From Akkermansiaceae bacterium (lineage in GTDB: Bacteria > Verrucomicrobiota > Verrucomicrobiia > Verrucomicrobiales > Akkermansiaceae), in the NCBI GenBank assembly GCA_023301765.1, contig JALZUC010000054.1:1-35164 (forward strand): DNA of 35,164 bases. Direction: 5' to 3'. The translations under genes and the position numbers were made by a program. Under the pieces are notes generated by a model that saw nothing but the letters and a program-made list of their open reading frames with translations, ran no database searches and was not told the DNA's origin. This document shows, piece by piece, positions 24,688 to 33,900 of the stretch. Every line of letters begins with the position of its first letter. Within the stretch, counting starts at the first letter, position 1.

Positions 24688-25332
24688 TTAAAAATCGGGC
24701 ATCAGAGTAAAGCGCATACGTTTACCCGTCACAGGATGGGTAAAGTTAAGTTTACAGGCATGGAGCTTCATCTGCCCAGGTCCCATACCATTACCGTAGA
24801 AAGGATCTCCTACAATGGGTATACCAAGACCTTTTTCATGTGCGGCATGTAGGCGTAATTGATGTGTCCTTCCCGTAATAGGGGTAAACTCTATACGAGT
24901 TAGCCCGCCCTCAATCGCTATTTTCTTCCAATGTGTTACCCCCATCTTGCCATGTAGCTCGTCATAGATTTGAAAGGGCCGATTCTCAACATCCAGACGA
25001 AAGGGTAGCTCGATCGTGCCGCTCTCTCTTTTCAAAACACCCTCTAATAAAGCTATATAGAGTTTTTCCGTTTCACGCTCGCGAAACTGTCTAGAAAGCT
25101 CCCGCATAGCATCTGCAGTGCGGGCTACAACCATTAGACCTGAAGTATCCATATCTAGACGATGCACAGCGGGCTGCTCTACACACCCGGGGAACATCTG
25201 CCTTACACGGTGACTTACACTATCGATCTTTTCCACGCCTCTACCTGGGACGGAAAGCATACCACCCTCTTTGTTTACTACTACAAAGGCATCATCAATA
25301 TGGATTATTTCTAATAATGAATCGTCTTGCAT
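24688..25332 (-). CDS. RluA-family pseudouridine synthase
   Basis: A 214-residue enzyme that isomerises uridine to pseudouridine in rRNA or tRNA. The catalytic motif is HRLDMDTSGL with Asp60. YNEG-like KEGGMLSVPG near the N-terminus and TGRTHQLRLHAA near the C-terminus are typical RluA blocks. There is no S4 domain, and the length is close to E. coli RluA (219), so 23S/tRNA RluA-type or TruC-type specificity is likely but not resolvable. A GTG at 25341 is an alternative start; ATG 25332 lies 6 nt after the -10 position of a promoter containing a 16-bp palindrome. Confidence 0.92.
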   Translation of the reverse strand: MQDDSLLEIIHIDDAFVVVNKEGGMLSVPGRGVEKIDSVSHRVRQMFPGCVEQPAVHRLDMDTSGLMVVARTADAMRELSRQFRERETEKLYIALLEGVLKRESGTIELPFRLDVENRPFQIYDELHGKMGVTHWKKIAIEGGLTRIEFTPITGRTHQLRLHAAHEKGLGIPIVGDPFYGNGMGPGQMKLHACKLNFTHPVTGKRMRFTLMPDF

Positions 25333-25338
25333 CACCCA

Positions 25339-25367
25339 CACATGCTGCGCAGCATGCTTTGTGTCAA
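25339..25367 (-). promoter_or_regulatory. Pseudouridine-synthase promoter with palindromic operator-like site
   Basis: On the minus strand TTGACA (25367-25362) is followed by 17 bp and CATGTG (25344-25339), then 6 nt to ATG 25332. A perfect palindrome, CATGCTGCGCAGCATG (25341-25356), fills most of the spacer and part of the -10 box, as a repressor site would. The -10 is far from consensus. Confidence 0.4.
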
Positions 25368-25545
25368 GATCAGCCCCCTGAAGGGCTCTAGACAGAATTC
25401 ATGTTATGCAATATCGGCATTGCCATAGACATGAGCGGCAGCCATTCTAATCTCATCAAGAAACACGCTACCTCTTTGAATAAGAGGTTTCAGTATTACG
25501 CGCTAAGTTCGACGAACTCATACATTTACTCTACTCATCTCTATC

Positions 25546-26742
25546 GTGAAAGCACCTCAGAAATCACCTAAAAAAAGTCCCGACCTCGAAGTAAAGGACG
25601 CACAAATGATCTTTAATTCCGTCTGGGAAGAATTACAAACAGAGCGAGGTCGTGAAAACATGCGCTTTCCCAAAGAAATCATCTTATTAGGTGGTGCGCC
25701 AGGCTCTGGTAAAGGTACTAATACAGCCTACATCTGCAAGGTGCGCGATATCACAGCACCGCCCATAGTAGTTAGCTCCCTGCTAGATACCGCCGAGATG
25801 CAAGCCCTGATCTCAGAAGGACACATGGTAGGTGATAGAGAAGTCGTGGTAATTCTCTTCAGAAAGATGCTGGACCCAGTTTACCGTGAGGGCGTTGTCC
25901 TAGACGGCTTTCCACGCACAAAGGTGCAGGTAGAGTGTATAAAGATGCTTTATGATAAAATGGTATCCCTGCGCCGAGGTTTCCAAGACTCTCCGCTCAA
26001 GGTTCATTTTAAACAGCCTATCTATCATATTATGGTACTCTTTGTAGACGAGGCAGAGAGTATCGCTCGCCAGCTAAAGCGCGGGCGTGACGCCATCGCC
26101 CATAACGAAGAAATATCACGTACCGGTGTAGGTGAGCCTATGGAGGAGCGCCGCACGGATACTAATGAAGAGCTAGCGAGAAACCGCTACCGAACATTTA
26201 AGGAAAAAACCTATGATGCACTTCTCTCACTGAAACAAATCTTCCATTACCACTTTATCAATGCCCAGCTGCCTCTGGATGAAGTCCAAGGTAAAATTTT
26301 CAAAGAACTGGAATATCAGAGTTCCTTGGAGTTAGATCCACGCACATATGATGTCCTCCGAAATCTTCCTGAAGCAGGTGAGATCGCTAAACACGCTAGA
26401 CGTGATCTCGTTTACCGTATTGATAGATACCGTTTAGAGCATCCGGAGCTCTTTCACGACGTTGTAGCGCTCATTGAAGAGAAAATCATGCCTATTGTAA
26501 GGCCCCACGCAATATCTGGGAGGGCTCATATTAACTCTGAAGATTCATTACTCGATGACTCCAGAGCACTAGCAATGCTCATCGACATTTTCTCAGAGCG
26601 TGGCTTTTTTGCCTCTGTAGACCTACACCGTGTAGAGGTGCCTAGTTTTTTCGATATGAAAACAGGGCAAATCAGCTGTAAGGAGAAAAAGGTTTACCGG
26701 ATCACCATACGCTTTAAAGGGTCTGAAATCCGTCGAGGGTAA
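25546..26742 (+). CDS. Adenylate-kinase-like protein with extra C-terminal domain
   Basis: A 398-residue cytoplasmic protein starting at GTG. Residues 41-250 resemble nucleoside-monophosphate kinases: the P-loop GGAPGSGKGT at 49-58, the NMP-binding/Walker-B-like block VVLDGFPRTKVQVE at 117-130, and an Arg-rich lid (RQLKRGRDAIAHNEEISRTG, then EERRTDTNEELARNRYRTF). Adenylate kinases are about 215 residues; this one adds a Lys-rich N-terminus of 40 residues and a C-terminal domain of about 150 (RDLVYRIDRYRLEHPELF, then SGRAHINSEDSLLDDSRAL) that I do not recognise. The lid also differs from standard Adk. The activity may be phosphotransfer to AMP or another nucleotide. It is unlikely to be the cell's main Adk (inference). 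Confidence 0.78.
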   Translation: MKAPQKSPKKSPDLEVKDAQMIFNSVWEELQTERGRENMRFPKEIILLGGAPGSGKGTNTAYICKVRDITAPPIVVSSLLDTAEMQALISEGHMVGDREVVVILFRKMLDPVYREGVVLDGFPRTKVQVECIKMLYDKMVSLRRGFQDSPLKVHFKQPIYHIMVLFVDEAESIARQLKRGRDAIAHNEEISRTGVGEPMEERRTDTNEELARNRYRTFKEKTYDALLSLKQIFHYHFINAQLPLDEVQGKIFKELEYQSSLELDPRTYDVLRNLPEAGEIAKHARRDLVYRIDRYRLEHPELFHDVVALIEEKIMPIVRPHAISGRAHINSEDSLLDDSRALAMLIDIFSERGFFASVDLHRVEVPSFFDMKTGQISCKEKKVYRITIRFKGSEIRRG

Positions 26743-26797
26743 ATTGATAGGGAAGCTTCTAATTCCTGAAGCTTAATATAGCTTCATAGGGCACCTG

Positions 26798-26861
26798 AAA
26801 AAAAAGCGCCCTGGAGTAATCATCATACTGTTATCAAAAACAGATGATAATCTCCGAGGGC
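26798..26861 (-). terminator. Terminator of the DUF547 gene
   Basis: On the minus strand, GCCCTCGGAGATTATCATC pairs imperfectly with GATGATTACTCCAGGGC and runs into eight T residues (A run 26798-26805 on plus). A second 7-bp hairpin, TGAAGCT/AGCTTCA (26767-26786), without a T run, lies nearer the convergent kinase-like gene. Confidence 0.8.
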
Positions 26862-26893
26862 TGTAAATCTTGTCTTAACTGAGACGTGGCCTG

Positions 26894-27625
26894 TTACTTC
26901 ACCTCGTTTAATGTCCACACATAATCTTGGTAGCTTAGGTTACCTCTAACCTTTCTACTGCGGTACTCATTAATGAAGGCGGTAACATCACCGAAGTCTG
27001 CCTTAAACCATTCAAAGATCTTAGACACCTGAGGCTTACCATAAGAGATACGAACTCCAGTCGGTGAATTAACAAAGTCCTTAGTTAGTTTGGTAAGAGT
27101 TTCATCTAGAGTTTTAGCCTCAAAAATCTCATTGTGAAGCGGTGGGCATGAGCCACTGGCGCAGTTCACAGCGAAGTGGATTCTTGGCTCCTTAAACTTT
27201 TTCCTGATTATTTCATTTTCCAGCACATCAAAGCTAATTTTCTTACCAGATACCAGAATTGGATAGGTCTTAAAAAAGTCCTTTTTCACATCCATGATAC
27301 TTTTAGTGGGATAGTTATCGATAGCAGCACGGAGTATCCAGGCGTTATAAGCGTTTAAATAGAAGGCCAGTTCGCCTTCAGGGCCACCAGATGGCTTCTC
27401 CGTAGCTATAGCATCTGTGACGGCGTGTAACTTAGCAACATCCTCGCTGCTAGCCTTCCACGCTTTATATTTAACACCCTTAGAATTAACGTATTTACCT
27501 AAAAGAGCACTATAATCAGTGTGCCACTCAGCATTTACTGAACTGGTAAGGATCACTGCACTAAGCACAGTAAGCAGTATTTGAAATCTGCCTGTTAACC
27601 GAATAAGGTGATGTTCTAATTTCAT
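26894..27625 (-). CDS. Exported DUF547 protein
   Basis: A 243-residue protein with an N-terminal hydrophobic signal (about residues 10-32, ending SSVNA). The mature part matches DUF547: DYSALLGKYV near the start, ELAFYLNAYNAWIL, and the block PRIHFAVNCASGSCPPL. The latter has a Cys pair and a His that resemble a papain/transglutaminase-like catalytic arrangement, though enzymatic activity of DUF547 proteins is not established. It probably works in the envelope. TATACT lies 7 nt before the ATG. It ends in its own terminator, so it is monocistronic. Confidence 0.88.
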   Translation of the reverse strand: MKLEHHLIRLTGRFQILLTVLSAVILTSSVNAEWHTDYSALLGKYVNSKGVKYKAWKASSEDVAKLHAVTDAIATEKPSGGPEGELAFYLNAYNAWILRAAIDNYPTKSIMDVKKDFFKTYPILVSGKKISFDVLENEIIRKKFKEPRIHFAVNCASGSCPPLHNEIFEAKTLDETLTKLTKDFVNSPTGVRISYGKPQVSKIFEWFKADFGDVTAFINEYRSRKVRGNLSYQDYVWTLNEVK

Positions 27626-27977
27626 ATTAGTCAGTATAAACCTGTAAGCTAATTATTCCAGTAATATATATACTACACAGCATATATGATGGATTAAACG
27701 TATCCAGCACTCCGGCACTGCACCCAATGAGCAAGACATGTATGCTATGGTAATAGCCAGGGCAACAGGCTTTAAGTCACGCTCGTTCCGGAGACTTAGT
27801 GGTAAGCTGGAGCTATTAATTCCGCGATGGTGATGAAGAAGATAGCACGTTACTTTTTTAAATCAGACTAGGAGGAATAATAGAGTTAAAAGGTAAAACT
27901 AGATAGAACACCATCTATCCGTATTTTTTTCACATTTGGTATTTGGTGTTTGCCGTTTCGCGTCTAAAAACACCGCC
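27626..27977. other. Gene-free region between divergent DUF547 and two-TM protein genes
   Basis: About 350 bp, A+T-rich at the left (ATATATATACT near 27665). It contains no ORF or RNA that I can support. It must hold two divergent promoters. An AGGAGG-like string near 27870 is about 100 nt from the nearest start codon and probably irrelevant. Confidence 0.4.
27633..27638 (-). promoter_or_regulatory. -10-like box of the DUF547 gene
   Basis: TATACT on the minus strand ends 7 nt before the ATG at 27625, consistent with a leaderless message. No consensus -35 is found. Confidence 0.35.
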
Positions 27978-28814
27978 ATGCCCGAAGTTACAACAGCAGA
28001 GCAAGCTCCAGCAAAAAGCAAGTTTTCCCCCTTCGCCGGCTGCGCCATCTTTATCATCGCCGGTCTGCTTGCCATAGGCATGGTCACCTTCACTTTCTGG
28101 ATGGGAACACGCATCGAGAGCACCATCAAAGGCTTTACTCAGGAAAAACCGAAAACTATCCAGCAGACAGACACTACAGGTAAGGAAAGCCAGCAAGTTA
28201 CACTTAATAATAAACTGACCGAATTCCGCCACCAGATCGAAGCTCAGAAACCAGGTAAACTCACCCTCACTGCGGATGAAATTAATCTCGCCATCGTCAC
28301 CTTTGATATTCTTAAACCACAGCGCGGCAGTCTCCACATCATCTCCATCACCCCAGATGGCATACGTGCGGTAGTCTCAAATCCCATAAACTCCAAGATG
28401 TCCAACATCATTACCAAGGAGAAAACTTACCGTCACCTTAACGCCACTATCTTTATCCAGCCCGAGCTTGTAGAAGGTGCCATCTTCCCGCGTATCACCA
28501 ATATAGCCCCAGACGGCGGCGGGTCCGTGCCAGATGAATTTAGACAACAAATTTCGAAAACCCTCCTAGCCCCCTTTAAAGATGATACCGAGATAGGCCC
28601 ACTGTTTACTAGACTCTCAGCAGTAGCTATCAAAGATAACACTATCATCCTAGAAACAGAGCCGGGAGAACAACAAACAGACGCCCTTCCTGCAGACACT
28701 GCACCTATCGTCGAGCGCTTTATGAAAGGATTTGCCCTCGTCGCAGTGGTATTTCTTGCCATCATAGGCGCAATCATCATTCTATCACGCCGCAAAGCTA
28801 ATCAAGAATCATAA
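27978..28814 (+). CDS. Hypothetical two-TM envelope protein
   Basis: A 278-residue protein. Topology: a ~25-residue cytoplasmic N-terminus, TM1 at about 26-48 ([20 protein letters not shown]), an extracytoplasmic domain of about 190 residues, TM2 at about 247-270 ([20 protein letters not shown]) and a short basic tail. The soluble domain has a helix rich in Gln/Lys, then [19 protein letters not shown] and a pair of beta segments ([20 protein letters not shown]). No family is recognised. The frame opens at 27936, but ATG 27978 (MPEVTTAEQ) fits better. It lies 34 nt before dapL on the same strand, so possibly co-transcribed. Confidence 0.6.
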   Translation: MPEVTTAEQAPAKSKFSPFAGCAIFIIAGLLAIGMVTFTFWMGTRIESTIKGFTQEKPKTIQQTDTTGKESQQVTLNNKLTEFRHQIEAQKPGKLTLTADEINLAIVTFDILKPQRGSLHIISITPDGIRAVVSNPINSKMSNIITKEKTYRHLNATIFIQPELVEGAIFPRITNIAPDGGGSVPDEFRQQISKTLLAPFKDDTEIGPLFTRLSAVAIKDNTIILETEPGEQQTDALPADTAPIVERFMKGFALVAVVFLAIIGAIIILSRRKANQES

Positions 28815-28848
28815 TTACCCACCACACAATCATAACCACCCTAAAACA

Positions 28849-30072
28849 ATGAACATCAACGAAAATTTTCTTAAACTTAAAGCCGGCTACCTCTTTCCTG
28901 AAATCGCACGCCGCGTAAACGCTTGGACAGACGCTAACCCTGATAAAAAGGACCGCCTCATCCGCTGCGGTATAGGTGATGTCACAGAGCCGCTCCCGCA
29001 TGCCGTCAGAGACGCTATGCACGCCGCCATAGATGAGCAAGGTATTGCAGAAACATTCCACGGCTACGGGCCGGAACAAGGCTACGCATTCCTCCGCGAA
29101 GCCGTGGTAGAAAATCAATTTTCAGACCTTAATATCTCTGCTGATGAAATTTTCATCTCAGATGGATCAAAATGTGATACCGGCAACATCCTAGACATCT
29201 TTGGGCCGGGAAATAAAATCGCTATTACAGACCCCGTTTACCCTGTCTATGTCGATACCAACGTCATGGCTGGCAACACGGGTGAAGCAGATGAAAACGG
29301 TGCCTACGAGGGCCTCGTCTACCTTCCCTGCACGGCAGAAAATGATTTCATGCCCGCCATCCCAGAGGAAAAAGTAGACCTTATCTACCTCTGCTACCCG
29401 AATAACCCCACCGGAACTACAGCCTCTCGCGAGCAGCTAGAAGCATGGGTGGCCTATGCCAAAGCTAACGATGCCATCATCCTTTATGATGCTGCCTATG
29501 AAGCCTTTGTCCAAGACTCATCAGTACCTCGCTCCATCTTCGAGATCGAAGGAGCACACGACTGCGCTATCGAGTTCCGCTCCTTTTCCAAGAACGGTGG
29601 TTTTACCGGTGTGCGCTGCGCTTACACCGTCATCCCTAAAAGTCTTACTTCTACGACCTCCACTGGGGAAGAAATTAGCCTCCATTCACTGTGGAATCGC
29701 CGCCACGCCACAAAGTTTAATGGTGCCTCCTACCCCGTCCAGCGTGGTGCAGCCGCCATCTTCACACCCGAAGGGAAAGCACAAGTATCAGCACTCATCG
29801 AGCACTACATGGGGAATGCCGCACTTCTTAGAAAAACCTGTAAAGACATTGGCTTGAACGTCTTTGGTGGTGAAAATGCACCCTACGTGTGGGTCCAGTG
29901 TCCAGATGGTGTAGACTCGTGGGGTATGTTTGATAAAATGCTTGAAGAAGCACAGGTAGTCATCACTCCAGGTGCCGGGTTTGGGGCAGCAGGTGAAGGT
30001 TACTTCCGCATCTCATCCTTTAATACCCGTGCAAACGTAGAAGAAGTCTGTAAACGTATCGCAGCCATCTAA
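28849..30072 (+). CDS. dapL: LL-diaminopimelate aminotransferase
   Basis: A 407-residue class I/II PLP aminotransferase. It converts tetrahydrodipicolinate to LL-diaminopimelate in one step, replacing DapD/C/E, as known in plants, Chlamydiae and Verrucomicrobia. DapL marks are the N-terminus [59 protein letters not shown] and YPNNPTGT. The Schiff-base Lys248 lies in [14 protein letters not shown]. The length is as expected (~410). Codon third positions look GC-richer than in the LamG gene. A terminator follows at 30095. It supplies DAP for lysine and peptidoglycan together with asd. Confidence 0.96.
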   Translation: MNINENFLKLKAGYLFPEIARRVNAWTDANPDKKDRLIRCGIGDVTEPLPHAVRDAMHAAIDEQGIAETFHGYGPEQGYAFLREAVVENQFSDLNISADEIFISDGSKCDTGNILDIFGPGNKIAITDPVYPVYVDTNVMAGNTGEADENGAYEGLVYLPCTAENDFMPAIPEEKVDLIYLCYPNNPTGTTASREQLEAWVAYAKANDAIILYDAAYEAFVQDSSVPRSIFEIEGAHDCAIEFRSFSKNGGFTGVRCAYTVIPKSLTSTTSTGEEISLHSLWNRRHATKFNGASYPVQRGAAAIFTPEGKAQVSALIEHYMGNAALLRKTCKDIGLNVFGGENAPYVWVQCPDGVDSWGMFDKMLEEAQVVITPGAGFGAAGEGYFRISSFNTRANVEEVCKRIAAI

Positions 30073-30094
30073 AATACACGTTAACTAATCTACA

Positions 30095-30129
30095 AACCCC
30101 CTACTGGACTTCATCAGTAGGGGTTTTCT
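30095..30129 (+). terminator. Terminator after dapL
   Basis: CCCCTACTG pairs with CAGTAGGGG around an 8-nt loop, with flanking AA/TT pairs and a TTTTCTT tail, 22 nt after the dapL stop. Confidence 0.88.
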
Positions 30130-30200
30130 TATTAAACGAGCCTCCCATGACAAAGTAGAAATAATTGCATTCTCCAGCAATAACTAGCATAACCAAACAC

Positions 30201-30545
30201 ATGCAAATCTCTGACTTTATTGAAAAACTAAAGAACGCCCCTCAAACTATTACATTTACAGATACCATGGAGGTAATTGACGCAAACTACACCTTTACGG
30301 CCACTACCTTTAAAAACGGTGATACAAATAACCTAGAAGGAACAAACTCAGGGTCATGTAAAATTTTTGCATTCGCTAAAATTAACCACCTAAGCCAAGA
30401 AGCCACACTCTCATGCTTTGGTGATTACTACCGCAAAGACGTACTAGAAACCCCCAATGGCTCAGATCACGCGAATATCCGTAACTTCATGAAATATGGC
30501 TGGAAAGGCATAGAATTCATGGCAGACGCGCTCGAAGCTAATTAA
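30201..30545 (+). CDS. HopJ-family (PF08888) small protein
   Basis: A 114-residue protein that matches the HopJ family along its whole length: FIEKLKNAPQTITFTDTMEV then IDANYTFTATTFKNGD, SGSCKIFAF, and HANIRNFMKYGWKGIEF. The family was named after a Pseudomonas syringae type III candidate effector but is common in free-living bacteria without that secretion system, so it is better seen as a conserved protein of unknown function. The frame extends to a TTG at 30165; ATG 30201 starts the conserved region. It lies after the dapL terminator and has no partner gene. Confidence 0.88.
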   Translation: MQISDFIEKLKNAPQTITFTDTMEVIDANYTFTATTFKNGDTNNLEGTNSGSCKIFAFAKINHLSQEATLSCFGDYYRKDVLETPNGSDHANIRNFMKYGWKGIEFMADALEAN

Positions 30546-30847
30546 AGCCTAATGAGTGTTACCCTTCATTAATCGTTGATCGCCCCCGTATGTTGTAGGA
30601 CATCTAGTAATTAGTGATATTGGTTTCTATAGCTCTATTTTCTAAACTACCTCGATACTCAGGTGACTGGTTATATTAAGGCGTTCAGAGTGCTATGTGT
30701 AAGGATAATTTATTGTTAGTAAAAAACGCTCTATAGCAGTGCCATACTACAGCTTAGCTTATAGCCGCAGATCTGGAGGAGGCTGTATTTAGCGGTAATA
30801 ATAAACAGGTTAAAATGTATCCATCTCATATGATGTGAAATGGAAGC
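30546..30847. other. Gene-free intergenic region after the HopJ-family gene
   Basis: About 300 bp between convergent genes. I see no ORF, tRNA or clear repeat. GATCGCCCCCGTA near 30579 matches the first bases of tRNA-Arg at 72-82 but does not continue as a tRNA. The terminator of the ThuA gene forms the right edge. Confidence 0.4.
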
Positions 30848-30886
30848 AAAAAAAATTCAGCTAACTCTCTATGAGCTAGCTGAATT
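30848..30886 (-). terminator. Terminator of the ThuA/LamG gene
   Basis: A 14-bp stem with one A:C mismatch, AATTCAGCTAACTC (30854-30867) / GAGCTAGCTGAATT (30873-30886), is followed on the minus strand by eight T residues. It lies about 40 nt after the stop at 30927. Confidence 0.9.
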
Positions 30887-30926
30887 AATTATTCGAGAAC
30901 GAGTGACTAAAAAAGTAATGTAAATA

Positions 30927-33900
30927 TTACTCGTGGATAATCACACTACTAAACTGAGCGGTGGTGAGCCTGCCGTTACTATGAGAGCTAGCAGCTAAGC
31001 CTGTTAGAATATTATCCCCCATGTGCACTGTAACACGGTTTATTTCTGTGAAGTTAGAACCATCCTCTGAGTAGGAGCCAATAAAGGAGTTTCCTTCTCT
31101 TCTGAGTGATACGAATTTAGGCACACCAACGCGCCCTGTTCCTACCGCAGAATTGGAGGTGATATTAAATGTTCTTCCGTTAGTAACGGCGCGAACTTGC
31201 ATAGTGAATCTGCCATCTGGAGCCACAAAGACAAAGATATTCTGAGCATTTGCTGCGTAGGAATTTCTCATCATAATACCTCCTTTTGCCCAGCGGTGCG
31301 TGTTAACCACGTTATCGACCAGAGCAATAATTTCACCATTTCCGGCGAGGTTAGTGGACGCGAAGTGAAAGTCGTCACTCGTGTTCCATATATCTTTTCC
31401 ACTTGCTTCTATGACGTGACCTCCACTGTTACCGCTGTAGCTGCCTGCAGCTCCTACCGCACCAATATCTTGGCTATTAAGCATAAAGGCTGTGTCGTCA
31501 TTAAACTGAATATCATCAACAGTAATGAAGCCCCAAGATCCTGTGGAGTAATCACGAATCTGCCAAAACACCTGTTTCCCGACATGAGGAGAGAGATCAA
31601 TATCAACTCGCTCGAATTGTTCTGTATTCGTGCTACTAGCCACTGTGACGAGCTCTAGACCAAAGTCATCATAGACTCCGAAGGAGACTAAGTCTGAGTT
31701 AGACCCCCCTGCTACTAGAAGGCTAACGTTTGAACTCGTAAGTGTGAAAACCTCAGAAGTAACCTCGCCTGTAAATCTGTCTGAAGCGGACCCATTAGCA
31801 CCATCAATAGTGCTGATGAAATAATTTCCCTCTTTATTGATAAGCGGGGAGCTATAAAGGCTCGGAACAAGGAAGTTATCACGGCTTTGTAGGGGGGCTG
31901 GAAGGTTTCCTCTCACAACAAGGCCAGCTAAGCTTCCTGACTCAAAGTTATTGGAGTCCACTGGAATTCCATCAAAGCGGATATCATCAATCGCAATGTA
32001 TCCCCAAGTATTTCTTGAGTTATCGGTGATACGCCAGAAAACTTCTTGGCCAATGAAGGCAGAGAGATCAATGGAGCGGCGCTCTAGAGGTTCAGCATTT
32101 ACACCACGGTTACCCGAGTAGAGAGTTTGGCCAATTGTATTATGAATAGAGAACGAAAGCTCTGGGCTCATTCCTCCTCCAATGAGGAAGCTAACTTCGC
32201 CGCCGTTTAGGATAAAGCTTGGTGAAGTCACCGTTCCAGTGTGGGCGTCAGAGGCTCCATTTGGGTGCTCTAGAGTAGAGATGAAGTAATTCCCTTCCTT
32301 ATTATAAGGTGTTCTCGTGAGATGGAAGTTGGCTAAATTTGTGAGCGGGTTGAGGCTTCCCGTGATGGTAGCTCCTTGTAGATCTCCGCTCTCAAAATTA
32401 AAGTTGAAGGCGTTAGATACAGGTGCCCCAACTGTGGCTGAATCCGCAAAATATTTATCCTGAAGATTCGCGATAGTCTGCTGTAGCTCTAGGTCAGAGA
32501 GTGGGCGCTCATAAATGAGGAAACGAGCCATCTCACCATCAAAGGACTCTCTTCCTGGGTGATTCACCGCAAATCGCTCGGTTCCAATGGCCATAAAAGA
32601 TGGGTTTCCGTTTGGATTAATGCTCACCGGAACAGAAGCGATAGCATCTGCGTTATTGATGAATAGCTCCATCGCTTGCGTTCCTTGTCCTGCGCCTAAT
32701 CTCCCTGCAGCGATGAAGTATTCCTTCTCCGGCATTGCTGGCCCTATGATCCAGTCATCGCCAGTCGCATCACGCCCACTGGCATTAAGTGTTCTGGTGC
32801 TAGCCCAAATTCGATTTTGACTATCAAAGCCACCCCAAATTCCATCGAAGGGGTTTCCGTTTCTGAGATTTCCAAAGAAGGCGTTAACCTCTCTTATATC
32901 TTCACTTGGCCACCTTTGGTTATCTCTAGAAAGCACTGCTAGCCAAGTGTAACCAGTTCCATGATTGAGGTGGTCAAAAGCATTTTCCTCTAGGTTGACG
33001 AGGTCTTCCTCCCGAAAGGAGATACTATTGTTTCCGTTTAAATCAGCGATGTTTGATAATAGAGTTGGTCTGCCTGAACCTGGTCCTAATAGATCTACGC
33101 CGCGGTTAGCAAGCGGAGCGTTCGTGACCTCACGGCCATGATCAGTACTTTGGAATACCTGAGCGGCATTTGTTGGCGCCTGGTTTAGCCAGCGAGTTAC
33201 CTTATTTCCATTTTCAACTGTAACACTCTTGTTTGCATCCAGATCTAGGAGTAGGCCGTTTTGTTCAACAGCATCTGCAGCCCACTTGATCCCCTCCGCG
33301 AGAAAGGTGCGGAAGTAGCTCTGATTATAAACTGCGCCGAAGTGACCCTGCACTGTATAGAAACTGCGTCCTCCTTCAAACTCACGACACCAGGCCACAG
33401 GGTGCTTTGAATCATCAATTGATCCACCGCTTGTATCGGTGAGGGAGTCACCATCCAGAGAGAGAAGGATTTTCATCCCATCCTTCTGCCTTGGGTCAGT
33501 TCCTTGTGCCCAGTAGAACCACTCACCATGCTCTGAAAAGGAATTAGAGAGATTTAGTGTGCTGGGGTGGGTATCATTCTCCACATTCAGCGTTGCGGAT
33601 TGAGCCCTTGGGTGACCAGAACCGCCATCACGGACATTATTAACAGCCCCGACTAGCTCTCCATACCACTCCCAATCAAACTCAGTCGCACTGGCGGTAT
33701 GAATACCTACATAACCTCCGCCACTTCGAATGTAAGCTTGAAAAGCTGCCTGTTGACTCTGATTAAAGAGGTTATCGCCACTTGTGTTATTAAAGACGAT
33801 TACATCGAATTGTGCTAAACTAGCGGTTGTAAATAGTGAGGAGTTCACTGAATGAGTAACATTCCAGTTTTCCTCTTGTCCCATTTGATTAATAGCGGCT

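Noticed and set aside
30201..30545. HopJ similarity as evidence for a type III secretion effector
   Set aside because: The family is widespread in non-pathogens, and no secretion-system or chaperone gene is present.
30579..30591. GATCGCCCCCGTA resembles the 5' end of tRNA-Arg
   Set aside because: Only about 12 bases match; no D arm, anticodon arm or T arm follows, so there is no basis for a tRNA fragment or attachment site.
31197..31658. 153-codon open frame opposite the ThuA/LamG gene
   Set aside because: It is antisense to a protein with repeated, recognisable domains; the product shows no coherent pattern.
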